From NCBI RefSeq assembly GCF_018402035.1, contig NZ_JAGYJN010000001.1:434001-498000 (forward strand): 64,000 nt of DNA. The letters are read 5' to 3'. The translations under genes were made by a program, and so were the position numbers. Of this stretch, positions 26,151 to 34,549 are shown piece after piece; position 1 is the first letter of the stretch, and each line of letters starts with the position of its first letter. Source of the stretch: Roseicyclus sp. (GTDB lineage Bacteria; Pseudomonadota; Alphaproteobacteria; Rhodobacterales; Rhodobacteraceae). The notes beneath the pieces were generated by a model. That model did no database searches. It saw only the letters and a list, made by a program, of their open reading frames with translations, and was not told the origin of the DNA.

Positions 26151-27416
26151 TTAGGGGGCAGCCCGCAGGTAGCGGGTCAGCGTCAAGCGGATAAGCCCTT
26201 CATCCTCCTCACCGAATTGGCGCAGGGCCACGATGTAGCGCCCCGCTTGCACCGGCAAGGCATGCTGGGCATTCACGCTACCATTGGCGTCGTCATTGCC
26301 ACCCACCCATGTACCGTCCGCATCAAAGACATCCAGCATCGGATCGCCATCGCCAACCGCATCGGCGGTGATCAAGATCAACCCCTCGGTCGGGCTGTCG
26401 AAAACGAACCATTGCGCTTGATCGCCCGGCACATGCCAATCCAGCGTCATGGTCGTGGACAATGGCCCCAAATCCTCGACCGGCCATGACCCATCAAGGG
26501 GCGGCGCCACTTCGGCGCTTGCATAGGCCAAAACGGCGGCCTCTTGCAGATCGCGGGATGAAACAGTCACCCGGATCGGCGAAGTGCGGTCGGACAAGGC
26601 CCGCATGCCGATGCAATACTCCCCCGCGGCCAAGGGGCGCAGAACATCAATCCGGCTGTTCAGGCCAACCGCATCGTCATTCTCGGCCAGAACCATGCCC
26701 GAAGCATCGAAAAGATAGATGTAAGGATCGGCCAACTCATTGGTGGCCCGGATCGACAGCGCTTGTGGCGCTGCAAGGCTGAAACGATAGTAAGGCACCG
26801 CATCGACGCTATTGGCCATGCTTACGCCTTTGGCGAGGTCCGCATCAATCGGCCCCGCGCCAAGCCTCACCGCAGGGGTTTCGGGCAGGCAGGGATCGAT
26901 CCCCACAAAAGGCGCGCCACCCTGCCAATCGCCAAAACCGCCCGCTAACCCGGCGGTGAGTGCGGGCATATCAAGGCGGCTGACGCGCAGATCGGCACTG
27001 ACCGCCGCGCCACCAAACCCCATCACGGCCAAGCAATAGCTTCCCGCCTCAAGCGCAAGTTCAGCGCGGCTCGACACCCCACCGCCGCTGTCATCATCAA
27101 CGACAACAAGCCGCCCATCGGCATCGAACAACTCGATGATCGTGTCGCCACCTGCTGCCGTTGGCGCGGCCTCCACCCGTATATCCATCGCGGTGCCAAG
27201 CGAAAACAGCCCGACCGCGCGCGCGCCCGCCTGCGAGATAACCGCCAAATCCAAGGGCCCCTGCGCACTTGCGATATCCGCGCTTGCCTGCCCCTGCCCC
27301 ATCCACTGCCCTGTATCGCCAAGCCCGGCACATAGGCCGCTTTGCGCCAACGCGGGCGCGCCAAAGACAAGACAGGATATCGCGGTGAGGGCATAGGCGG
27401 GTCGAAGATGGCACAT
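26151..27416 (-). CDS. Secreted protein with three PPC-like (pre-peptidase C-terminal) repeats
   Basis: 421 residues with signal peptide (LTAISCLVFGAPALAQ). Three repeats of a PPC-like beta-sandwich motif are seen: IIELFDADGRLVVVDDDSGG, YIYLFDASGMVLAENDDAVG and MLDVFDADGTWVGGNDDANG, each followed by a GxYC/GRY strand. The acidic turns suggest calcium binding. No catalytic domain is attached. Start ATG 27416 has GGAG 6 nt upstream; the track start at 27428 is TTG. Function unknown; probably periplasmic or surface. Divergent from dctB. Confidence 0.8.
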   Translation of the reverse strand: MCHLRPAYALTAISCLVFGAPALAQSGLCAGLGDTGQWMGQGQASADIASAQGPLDLAVISQAGARAVGLFSLGTAMDIRVEAAPTAAGGDTIIELFDADGRLVVVDDDSGGGVSSRAELALEAGSYCLAVMGFGGAAVSADLRVSRLDMPALTAGLAGGFGDWQGGAPFVGIDPCLPETPAVRLGAGPIDADLAKGVSMANSVDAVPYYRFSLAAPQALSIRATNELADPYIYLFDASGMVLAENDDAVGLNSRIDVLRPLAAGEYCIGMRALSDRTSPIRVTVSSRDLQEAAVLAYASAEVAPPLDGSWPVEDLGPLSTTMTLDWHVPGDQAQWFVFDSPTEGLILITADAVGDGDPMLDVFDADGTWVGGNDDANGSVNAQHALPVQAGRYIVALRQFGEEDEGLIRLTLTRYLRAAP

Positions 27417-27570
27417 AACAAACTCCAATTACCAAGGGACGCTGCCGCCCTTTATACCTTCATCGTAGCCGTAGCCGCCCGTGCAAGAAAGTCGAAATCC
27501 ATCGCAAGGCTTGGCATGATCGCTTCACCCTCTGGTCAGCGCGGCCGCGTCGTCGCATATACTGGCACCC

Positions 27571-29460
27571 ATGAGCATGGACCAAGGCGCGCGCGATATC
27601 ACGATCCCCGCAGGGCCCGCGCGGTCAAGCGCCCGGCAGCTCGGCCCGCTGATCGGCGGCGCGCTGGCGCTGATCTGTCTGGCTGCGCTCTTTGCCTATC
27701 CACGGCTTGAACGCGCCTATGCCATTGCCATCGGCGACCGCGACCGCGCCACGCTGGACCTCGCGGTGCAAAACCTGCGCGGCGCGCTGGACAAGGCCGA
27801 GGTGCTGCCCGCGCTTTTGGCCGAACGCGCCAGCATCGCGCGGCTTTTGCGCGACCCCGACAATTCCGGGCTTTTGCCCTTCGTCAATGAACAACTCCGC
27901 CAGACGGCGTTGTCGCTGGATGTCTCGGATGTCTATGTGATGGACGCCACCGGGCTGACCATCGCGGCCTCATCTTATCGAACGGATCGCTCATTCGTCG
28001 GGCGCAACTTTGCCTATCGCCCCTATTTCACCGAGGCGATCGCGGGTGGGATCGGGCGGTTTCACGCCCTTGGCACCACATCGGGCGAGCGGGGCTATTT
28101 CTTTGCCGCCCCCGTGATTGACGGCACCGAGAAGACCGGCGTTGTTGCGGTCAAGATCACGCTCGATGATTTCGAAGCAACCTGGGCCGAAGGTGCCACG
28201 ACGGTCATCGTGCAAGACATGGCCAATGTGATCTTTCTATCAGACAGGCAAAATTGGCATTTCCGCACTTTCGGCCCGATGCCCGAGGCGGCGCTGGAAA
28301 GCATCGTGACCACGCGCCAATACCCCGTCGCCGCCTTGCGCAACCTGCCCGCGCGCCGCGAGCGATTAGCCAATTCCGGTTACGAAACTGTGACCTTTGC
28401 CATGGCCGATGGGGGCAGCTCTTATATTATGCAAACCGGGCTGATCGCCGCCGCCGGATGGCGCGTGTCGATCCTGTCGCCGCTTGCGCCTGCACAGTTG
28501 CAAGCCGCCAATACGCTGACGATCGCGCTCTTGGTGGCGCTGTTTCTCTTGCTGATTGCCACTGCGATCTGGCAGCGGCGCATCCAACTCGAGGATCGGC
28601 TGGCCGCACGCGAAGATGCGCGCGCACGGCTCGAGGCGCGGGTGCGCGAACGCACTGCCGAGCTTGACGAGACCAATACGCTTTTGCGTGAACAGATCGA
28701 AGAGCGCGTGCGCGCCGAGGCGCAGCTGCGCCGCACACAGGCCGAACTGGTGCAGGCAGGCAAGCTTGCCGGTTTGGGCCAGATGTCGGCCGCACTCAGC
28801 CATGAGTTCAACCAACCCCTCGCCGCCGTCAAAGCCTATGCCGAGAATGCCGCCACCTTTCTCGACCGTGGCCGCGAGGGTGAGGCGCGCGAGAATATCC
28901 GCCTGATCTCGGCGATGACGGACCGGATGGCCGCGATCTCCAAGCATTTGCGCAATTTTGCCCGCCGCCCACAAGACAAGACCGGCCCTGTTCTGGTCCA
29001 CGCGGTCGTCGACGATGCGCTGGCCTTGATGGCGCCACGCCTTGCGGCGGCAAAGGCGGTGCTGACCAACACACTGCCCGATCATGATCTTTGGGTGATC
29101 GGTGGGCGGGTCCGGCTGCAACAGGTGATCGTCAACCTGATTAGCAATGCGCTTGATGCGATGGAGGGGGTGGCGCGCCCCGTGATCGCCCTGTCCTTGG
29201 CGGTGACGGATGGGCGCGTCAAATTGATGGTGCGCGATATCGGCCCGGGGCTCAGCGATGAGGCGCTGGCGCAAGCTTTTGATCCCTTCTTCACCACCAA
29301 GCCACCCGGTCAAGGTTTGGGCCTTGGGCTGTCAATCTCCTATAATATCGTGCGCGATTTCAACGGGCGTTTGACGGCCGCCAACCATCCCGAGGGTGGC
29401 GCGCTTTTCACCGTTGAGCTTGACCTAAGCGCAGCGCCAGACAAGATCGCCGCCCAATGA
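27571..29460 (+). CDS. dctB: DctB-type C4-dicarboxylate sensor histidine kinase
   Basis: 629 residues. First membrane span about 25-45, a periplasmic double-PDC sensor domain to about 305 (YRPYFTEAIAGGIGRFHALG is the ligand-side motif), second span about 312-332, coiled coil, then HisKA with LSHEFNQPLAAVKAYAENA (His is the phosphate site) and HATPase with NLISNALDAMEG and GLGLGLSIS. Matches DctB, which senses C4-dicarboxylates. The stop is involved in an 11-bp tandem duplication at the dctD start. A TAXI-TRAP transporter follows dctD. Confidence 0.9.
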   Translation: MSMDQGARDITIPAGPARSSARQLGPLIGGALALICLAALFAYPRLERAYAIAIGDRDRATLDLAVQNLRGALDKAEVLPALLAERASIARLLRDPDNSGLLPFVNEQLRQTALSLDVSDVYVMDATGLTIAASSYRTDRSFVGRNFAYRPYFTEAIAGGIGRFHALGTTSGERGYFFAAPVIDGTEKTGVVAVKITLDDFEATWAEGATTVIVQDMANVIFLSDRQNWHFRTFGPMPEAALESIVTTRQYPVAALRNLPARRERLANSGYETVTFAMADGGSSYIMQTGLIAAAGWRVSILSPLAPAQLQAANTLTIALLVALFLLLIATAIWQRRIQLEDRLAAREDARARLEARVRERTAELDETNTLLREQIEERVRAEAQLRRTQAELVQAGKLAGLGQMSAALSHEFNQPLAAVKAYAENAATFLDRGREGEARENIRLISAMTDRMAAISKHLRNFARRPQDKTGPVLVHAVVDDALALMAPRLAAAKAVLTNTLPDHDLWVIGGRVRLQQVIVNLISNALDAMEGVARPVIALSLAVTDGRVKLMVRDIGPGLSDEALAQAFDPFFTTKPPGQGLGLGLSISYNIVRDFNGRLTAANHPEGGALFTVELDLSAAPDKIAAQ

Positions 29461-29474
29461 GTGCCCAATGAGTG
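29453..29474 (+). repeat. 11-bp tandem duplication at the dctB/dctD junction
   Basis: CCCAATGAGTG occurs twice head to tail (29453-29463, 29464-29474). The first copy keeps an ATGA overlap with the dctB stop but now reads only MSAQ before a stop; the second copy supplies the real dctD start at 29468. Confidence 0.9.
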
Positions 29475-30859
29475 CCATGCCCCCCATCCTTTTCGTCGAT
29501 GACGAAGCGCCGCTGCGCCATGCCGCTGCCCAAGCCTTGATGCTGGCCGACCATCAGGTGATCGCCTGCGCCGATGCGGCCAGCGCGCTGGCCCAGCTTG
29601 GGCGGGATTTCCCCGGCGTTTTGGTCACCGATATCCGCATGCCCGGCATGGATGGGCTGAGCTTGATGGCCGAGGCGCTCAAGATCGATGCCGAATTGCC
29701 CGTGATCTTGGTCACCGGACATGGCGATGTCGATCTGGCGGTCCAATCGATGCGCGACGGGGCTTATGATTTCCTTGAAAAACCCTATGCGCCCGCCCGG
29801 CTTGTCCAAGCGGTCGGGCGCGCCTTGGAAAAGCGGCGACTAACCTTGGAAAACCGCCGCCTGCGCGCCGTGGCGGGGCCTGATCTTGGGGGCGATCTTG
29901 TCGCCACGCGGCTTTTGGGGCGCTCGGCGGTGATGACGCGGCTGCGCGCCAGCTTGCGCGGCGTGGCCGCGACCGAGGCCGATGTGCTGATCGAGGGGGC
30001 CACCGGCACCGGCAAGACCATCATGGCACAGACCCTCCATGATATCAGCGCGCGCGCCACCCGCCCCTTTGTCGGGGTCAATTGCGCGGCCTTGCCCACC
30101 GCGCTGATCGAAAGCGAGCTTTTCGGCCATGAGGCAGGCGCATTCCCCGGTGCCACGCGCCCGCGCTATGGCAAATTCGAGCATGCGCGCGGCGGCACCT
30201 TGTTTCTTGATGAGATCGATAGCCTGCCCCTGACACTGCAAGGCAAGCTGTTGCATGCGATTGAGCATCGCGTGATCACGCGGCTTGGCTCAAACGACCC
30301 CATCGCGCTCGACCTGCGGATCGTTGCGTCCAGCAAGGGCGATCTGGTCGCCGCGGTGCGCGCGGGGCAGTTTCGGGGCGATCTGCTCTATCGGCTCAAC
30401 GTCGTCACATTGCGCCTGCCGACCTTGGCCGAACGGCGCGACGATATCCCGATGCTGTTTTCCGCCCTTCTGACGGCAATCGCCACACGCGAAGGGCGCA
30501 GCCCGCCCGATGTGCCCGGTGCGCTGCTCTCGGCGCTGACCATGCGCGATTGGCCCGGCAATGTGCGCGAGTTGCGCAATGCCGCTGAACGGATGGCCCT
30601 TGGCCTTGACCCTGATTTCGCGCGCGCCGAGGCGCAGGGCGATGACAGCTTGGCCGCACAGGTCGCCGCCCATGAGCGCCGCGTGATCGCCGCCGCACTC
30701 GTGGCCAACGGCGGCAGTATCAAGGCGACCTATGCCGCACTCCGCCTGAGCCGGAAAGCGCTCTACGAAAAGATGCAGCGCCATGGACTAAGCCGTGATG
30801 ATTTCCGCGTTGACGGGGCCACTATCGGCGACGCGCGGCCCGATGTGTCGAAAACGTAA
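29468..30859 (+). CDS. dctD: DctD-type response regulator, AAA+ activator with GAFPGA loop
   Basis: 463 residues. Receiver domain (VDDEAPLR, phospho-Asp in LVTDIRMPGMDG, Lys in FLEKPY), AAA+ domain with Walker A GATGTGKT and GTLFLDEIDSL, and a Fis-type HTH at the C-terminus (SIKATYAALRLSRKALYEKM). It should activate transcription when phosphorylated by DctB. The sigma54-contacting loop reads GAFPGA rather than GAFTGA, and the Walker A has Ala where Glu is common, so normal sigma54 activation is uncertain. The next genes are a TAXI-TRAP transporter, its likely target. Confidence 0.88.
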   Translation: MSAMPPILFVDDEAPLRHAAAQALMLADHQVIACADAASALAQLGRDFPGVLVTDIRMPGMDGLSLMAEALKIDAELPVILVTGHGDVDLAVQSMRDGAYDFLEKPYAPARLVQAVGRALEKRRLTLENRRLRAVAGPDLGGDLVATRLLGRSAVMTRLRASLRGVAATEADVLIEGATGTGKTIMAQTLHDISARATRPFVGVNCAALPTALIESELFGHEAGAFPGATRPRYGKFEHARGGTLFLDEIDSLPLTLQGKLLHAIEHRVITRLGSNDPIALDLRIVASSKGDLVAAVRAGQFRGDLLYRLNVVTLRLPTLAERRDDIPMLFSALLTAIATREGRSPPDVPGALLSALTMRDWPGNVRELRNAAERMALGLDPDFARAEAQGDDSLAAQVAAHERRVIAAALVANGGSIKATYAALRLSRKALYEKMQRHGLSRDDFRVDGATIGDARPDVSKT

Positions 30860-30904
30860 CATCGTAGCGCCGGATTGGGGTCGCTTTCGACCCACGACAC
30901 ATCG
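30841..30904. repeat. Nested inverted repeats between dctD and the TAXI gene
   Basis: Outer arms CGATGTGTCG (30841-30850) and CGACACATCG (30895-30904) enclose an inner hairpin GGGTCG-CTTT-CGACCC (30878-30893). The left arm includes the last dctD codons. It may be a terminator-like structure or an operator; no U tract follows. Confidence 0.55.
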
Positions 30905-31030
30905 AAAACCCAAGGCTTTCTTGCAAGCCGGACATGCAGCCCTTGCATAGCGGGGATGCGCGCGCCACATCTGCGATCAGGCGGCCCGGCGGGGATCTGG
31001 GCGCTTGATCTATTCACAAGGGAGAGAAAC

Positions 31031-32023
31031 ATGACGTTCACCCGTCTCGCCGCCTTCGCGGCGACCACAGCACTCACCACTACGGCTGCTTTCGCAGGTG
31101 GCCATATCGACCGCACCGGCTGGCCGGCAAGCTTCACCGTCGGCACCGGCTCGCAGGGCGGCGCCTTCTTCGTTTACGGCTCGGGTTGGGCTGGTCTTGC
31201 TGCTGAGCAACTCGGCCTTTCGGGCAGCGGTGAAGTCACCGGCGGCCCGATGCAGAATATGGCGCTGGTGCATACCGGCGAATTGCCGCTCGGCATGACC
31301 ACCATGGGCCCTGCCGCCGAGTCGCTTGCGGGCAACAACCCGATCGCGCCCGGCCTGCAAATGACCAATGCCTGCGCGATGTTCCCGATGTATCAGACGC
31401 CCTTCAGCGTCACGACGCTGGCCTCCTCGGGCATCACCTCGATCGCTGATATCCCGGCGGGCGCGCGTATCGGTTTCGGCCCCGCAGGCTCGACCTCGGA
31501 TACCTACTTCCCGGCGATACTTGAAGGCCTTGGCTTGACCTTCGAGCGTCTGAACGGTGGTTGGGATGACCTTGGCGGCCAGCTTCAGGATGGCCTGCTC
31601 GATGTGATCGCCTTCGCCGCTGGCGTTCCGATCCCGACCGTTGCGCAACTGGAAGTGCAGACCGAGATCAACATCTTGGGCTTCACCGACGAACAGCGTG
31701 CGGCCATCACCGCAGCCTTCCCGGTGTCGAATTTCGACATCGCGCCTGAAACCTACACCACCCTGACCGAGCCCGCACCGGCTGTGGCCATGTGGAACTT
31801 CGCCATCGCAAATTGCGACCTGCCCGAAAGCTTCGTGCATGCCATCGTCGATGTCGTGATGTCGGACAATGCGCGTATGGTCGGCATCCACTCTGCCGCC
31901 CGTGAAACCCTGCCCGAGCATTGGGACAAGAACACCGCGATGATGTGGCACCCCGGTGCGGCCCGCTGGTTCACCGAAAACGCCGGTGCGACCATTCCCG
32001 CCGACAAGATCCACGGCATGTAA
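31031..32023 (+). CDS. TAXI-family TRAP transporter solute-binding protein
   Basis: 330 residues, periplasmic. Signal peptide FAATTALTTTAAFAGG, then the TAXI signature FTVGTGSQGGAFFVYGSGWA. Binds an organic acid or amino acid (glutamate/2-oxoglutarate in known cases) and delivers it to the membrane component. GGGAGAGAAAC precedes the ATG at 31031. A strong hairpin separates it from the permease gene, which fits higher expression of the binding protein. DctBD upstream may regulate it. Confidence 0.9.
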   Translation: MTFTRLAAFAATTALTTTAAFAGGHIDRTGWPASFTVGTGSQGGAFFVYGSGWAGLAAEQLGLSGSGEVTGGPMQNMALVHTGELPLGMTTMGPAAESLAGNNPIAPGLQMTNACAMFPMYQTPFSVTTLASSGITSIADIPAGARIGFGPAGSTSDTYFPAILEGLGLTFERLNGGWDDLGGQLQDGLLDVIAFAAGVPIPTVAQLEVQTEINILGFTDEQRAAITAAFPVSNFDIAPETYTTLTEPAPAVAMWNFAIANCDLPESFVHAIVDVVMSDNARMVGIHSAARETLPEHWDKNTAMMWHPGAARWFTENAGATIPADKIHGM

Positions 32024-32044
32024 TTTCCGCTAGTGACGAAAACC

Positions 32045-32075
32045 GGGGCCGCGCCTGTCAATCGGGCGCGGCCCC
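32045..32075 (+). other. Intercistronic stem-loop between TAXI SBP and permease
   Basis: Perfect 11-bp stem GGGGCCGCGCC/GGCGCGGCCCC with 9-nt loop and no U tract. Likely stabilises the upstream message or gives partial termination. Confidence 0.65.
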
Positions 32076-32128
32076 TCTCACAACAGACCGCATAATGGCG
32101 CAAGCACGGCCATGGGGGGACGACAGCC

Positions 32129-34426
32129 ATGACAACCGAACAGACAACACGCTCAGCCGATGCAAATGATGACCAGACAGATGGTCCGATCAGCGTCGAG
32201 GGTGTCGATGACGACTTGGTCGAAGCAAACCGCAGGCTGTTTTCCGGATGGGCCTATATGGCGGTTGCGACTGTCGCGATCGTCTATGCCGCCTTTCACA
32301 TGCTGGCCCTCAATGGCGTGTCGATCCGCAACCTGACCGGGCTGGATATTCCGTTTCTGCCAAGGTTTCCGATGGAAACCTGGAGCTTTCGGATTATCCA
32401 CATCGCGGGCGCGCTGGGGCTTGGGTTTTTACTCTTTTCTGCCTATTCCTTCACCGACAAGACGACATCAGCCCGCGATACCCGGCTGATCAGCCTGCTG
32501 GCGCTATTGCTGGCTATCCCTGCGCTGATCGCAGGGGCGACGGCCATCGGCTTTGATCAAACCATCGCCTCGGGGACTTTGCCGCAAATGGGCGGGCGTA
32601 CGACATGGGTCGCGTTCCCAGGGACCGAGATTTACAATACGGAACTTTATTGGTTCGGCATCCCGCTGTTGATTGCCACCTTTGGCGCGATCATGACGGG
32701 CTGGTTTGAGCGGCGTGCGCGCAGCAGTTTCACCGCCTCCGACATCGTGCTGGCGCTCTGTGGCGTGGTGGTTGCGATCTACTTGATCGCGATCTATGGC
32801 ACGGCGGCGCGCAATTCCGTGGGCACGCCTTTTGTGCCGATCGGCGTGGCCTTTGCCGCGACCGCAGGATCAGCGCTGATCTTAGAGCTCACACGGCGCG
32901 TGGCGGGGATGGCGCTGGTCGTGATTACCGGCATCTTCCTGCTCTACACCTTTACTGCGCATCTTTTGCCCGGCCTTTTGGCCGTTGACCGCGCCTATAG
33001 CTGGCAGCGTTTCTTTGGGCATGTCTATTCGGATGCGGGCATCCTTGGACCGACGACGGCGGTATCCTCGACCTATATCATCTTGTTCATCATCTTCGCG
33101 GCCTTCTTGCAGGCGTCGAAGGTGGGCGAATATTTTGTCAATTTCGCCTTTGCCGCAGCGGGCCGCTCGCGCGGGGGGCCAGCCAAGGTGGCGATCTTTG
33201 GCTCGGGCCTGATGGGCATGATCAACGGCACAAGCGCTGGCAATGTGGTGGCGACAGGCTCGCTGACCATCCCGCTGATGAAAAAGGTAGGATACGACAA
33301 AAAGACATCCGGCGCGATCGAGGCGGCCGCTTCGACAGGTGGCCAGATCATGCCGCCGATCATGGGCGCTGGTGCCTTCATCATGGCCGAGGTGACCGGC
33401 ATCCCCTATCAAGATATTGCCATCGCAGCCATCATCCCCGCCTTTCTCTACTTTGCCTCGGTGTATTTCATGGTGGATTTCGACGCCGCCAAACTGGGTA
33501 TGCGCGGCATGCGCGAGGATGAGCTGCCGAAATTCAGCCGCATGATCCGGCAGGTCTATCTGTTCATCCCGATCATCATCCTGATCGCCGCCCTCTTTAT
33601 GGGCTATTCAGTGATCCGCGCGGGCACATTGGCCACGGTGGCGGCTGCGATGGTCAGTTGGCTGACGCCTTACCGCATGAATATCCGCGCGATCCTCAAG
33701 GCGTTTGAACTGGCGGGCATCATGTCGATCCAGATCATCGCGGTTTGTGCTTGTGCGGGCATTATCGTGGCGGTGATTTCGCTGACCGGGGTGGGCGCGC
33801 GCTTTTCCAACGTGCTTTTGGACATGGCGGGGGTCAGCCAGCTTTTGGCGCTGTTCTTTGCGATGTGTATCGCGATCTTGTTGGGAATGGGCATGCCCAC
33901 GACGGCCGCCTATGCGGTGGCGGCAGCAGTGGTTGCACCGGGCCTTGTGCAGCTTGGCATCCCGGTCCTGACTGCGCATTTCTTTGTCTTCTACTTCGCT
34001 GTCGTCTCGGCCATTACGCCACCCGTGGCCTTGGCCAGTTACGCGGCGGCTGGCATATCGGGCGCCAATCCGATGGAGACATCCGTCGCCTCATTCCGCA
34101 TCGGCATCGCGGCTTTCATCGTGCCCTTCATGTTCTTCTACAATTCGGCACTTTTGATGGATGGCACGGTGGTTGAGATCATTCGCGCCACGATCACTGC
34201 GACCTTCGGGGTGTTCTTGCTCTCTGCCGGGGTTCAGGGCTGGTTCATGGGCGGGCGCTCGGTCTGGTACATCCGCTTGGGCTTGATCTTAGCTGCACTC
34301 TTCTTGATCGAAGGTGGCGTTTTGACTGATTTGATTGGTCTGGGTGCGGCATGCGGGCTTTTCTTGATCCAACGCCTCATCAAACCCCGCGAGAACGCCG
34401 CCATCCCGGTGCGCGGCGCAGACTAA
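32129..34426 (+). CDS. TRAP transporter fused membrane subunit (DctQM type, TAXI partner)
   Basis: 765 residues with many membrane spans: a DctQ-like four-helix part at the N-terminus fused to a DctM-like part (GLMGMINGTSAGNVVATGSL, ASTGGQIMPPIMGAGAFIMA, LLGMGMPTTAAYAVAAAVVA are signatures). Sodium-driven uptake with the TAXI binding protein encoded just upstream. The first 35 residues are acidic and cytoplasmic. GGGGGGA precedes the ATG. A hairpin without a U tract follows at 34442. Confidence 0.93.
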   Translation: MTTEQTTRSADANDDQTDGPISVEGVDDDLVEANRRLFSGWAYMAVATVAIVYAAFHMLALNGVSIRNLTGLDIPFLPRFPMETWSFRIIHIAGALGLGFLLFSAYSFTDKTTSARDTRLISLLALLLAIPALIAGATAIGFDQTIASGTLPQMGGRTTWVAFPGTEIYNTELYWFGIPLLIATFGAIMTGWFERRARSSFTASDIVLALCGVVVAIYLIAIYGTAARNSVGTPFVPIGVAFAATAGSALILELTRRVAGMALVVITGIFLLYTFTAHLLPGLLAVDRAYSWQRFFGHVYSDAGILGPTTAVSSTYIILFIIFAAFLQASKVGEYFVNFAFAAAGRSRGGPAKVAIFGSGLMGMINGTSAGNVVATGSLTIPLMKKVGYDKKTSGAIEAAASTGGQIMPPIMGAGAFIMAEVTGIPYQDIAIAAIIPAFLYFASVYFMVDFDAAKLGMRGMREDELPKFSRMIRQVYLFIPIIILIAALFMGYSVIRAGTLATVAAAMVSWLTPYRMNIRAILKAFELAGIMSIQIIAVCACAGIIVAVISLTGVGARFSNVLLDMAGVSQLLALFFAMCIAILLGMGMPTTAAYAVAAAVVAPGLVQLGIPVLTAHFFVFYFAVVSAITPPVALASYAAAGISGANPMETSVASFRIGIAAFIVPFMFFYNSALLMDGTVVEIIRATITATFGVFLLSAGVQGWFMGGRSVWYIRLGLILAALFLIEGGVLTDLIGLGAACGLFLIQRLIKPRENAAIPVRGAD

Positions 34427-34441
34427 CAGGGCCAAACAACC

Positions 34442-34470
34442 GCGCCGCCCCGCAGATCGCTGGGCGGCGC
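34442..34470 (+). terminator. Hairpin after the TRAP permease
   Basis: 9-bp stem GCGCCGCCC/GGGCGGCGC with 11-nt loop. The following AAGGTTGC lacks a T run, so termination efficiency is doubtful. Confidence 0.45.
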
Positions 34471-34549
34471 AAGGTTGCACCTTCACCTTTCCAAAAATAC
34501 GCCTGCAAGCCGCTGGCAAAGCACGTGATCGCCTGCCATCTTGTCACCC

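Noticed and set aside
30930-31030. Sigma54 promoter before the TAXI gene
   Set aside because: GGACAT...TTGCAT has the wrong GG-to-GC spacing (13 instead of 10 nt); no other candidate fits.
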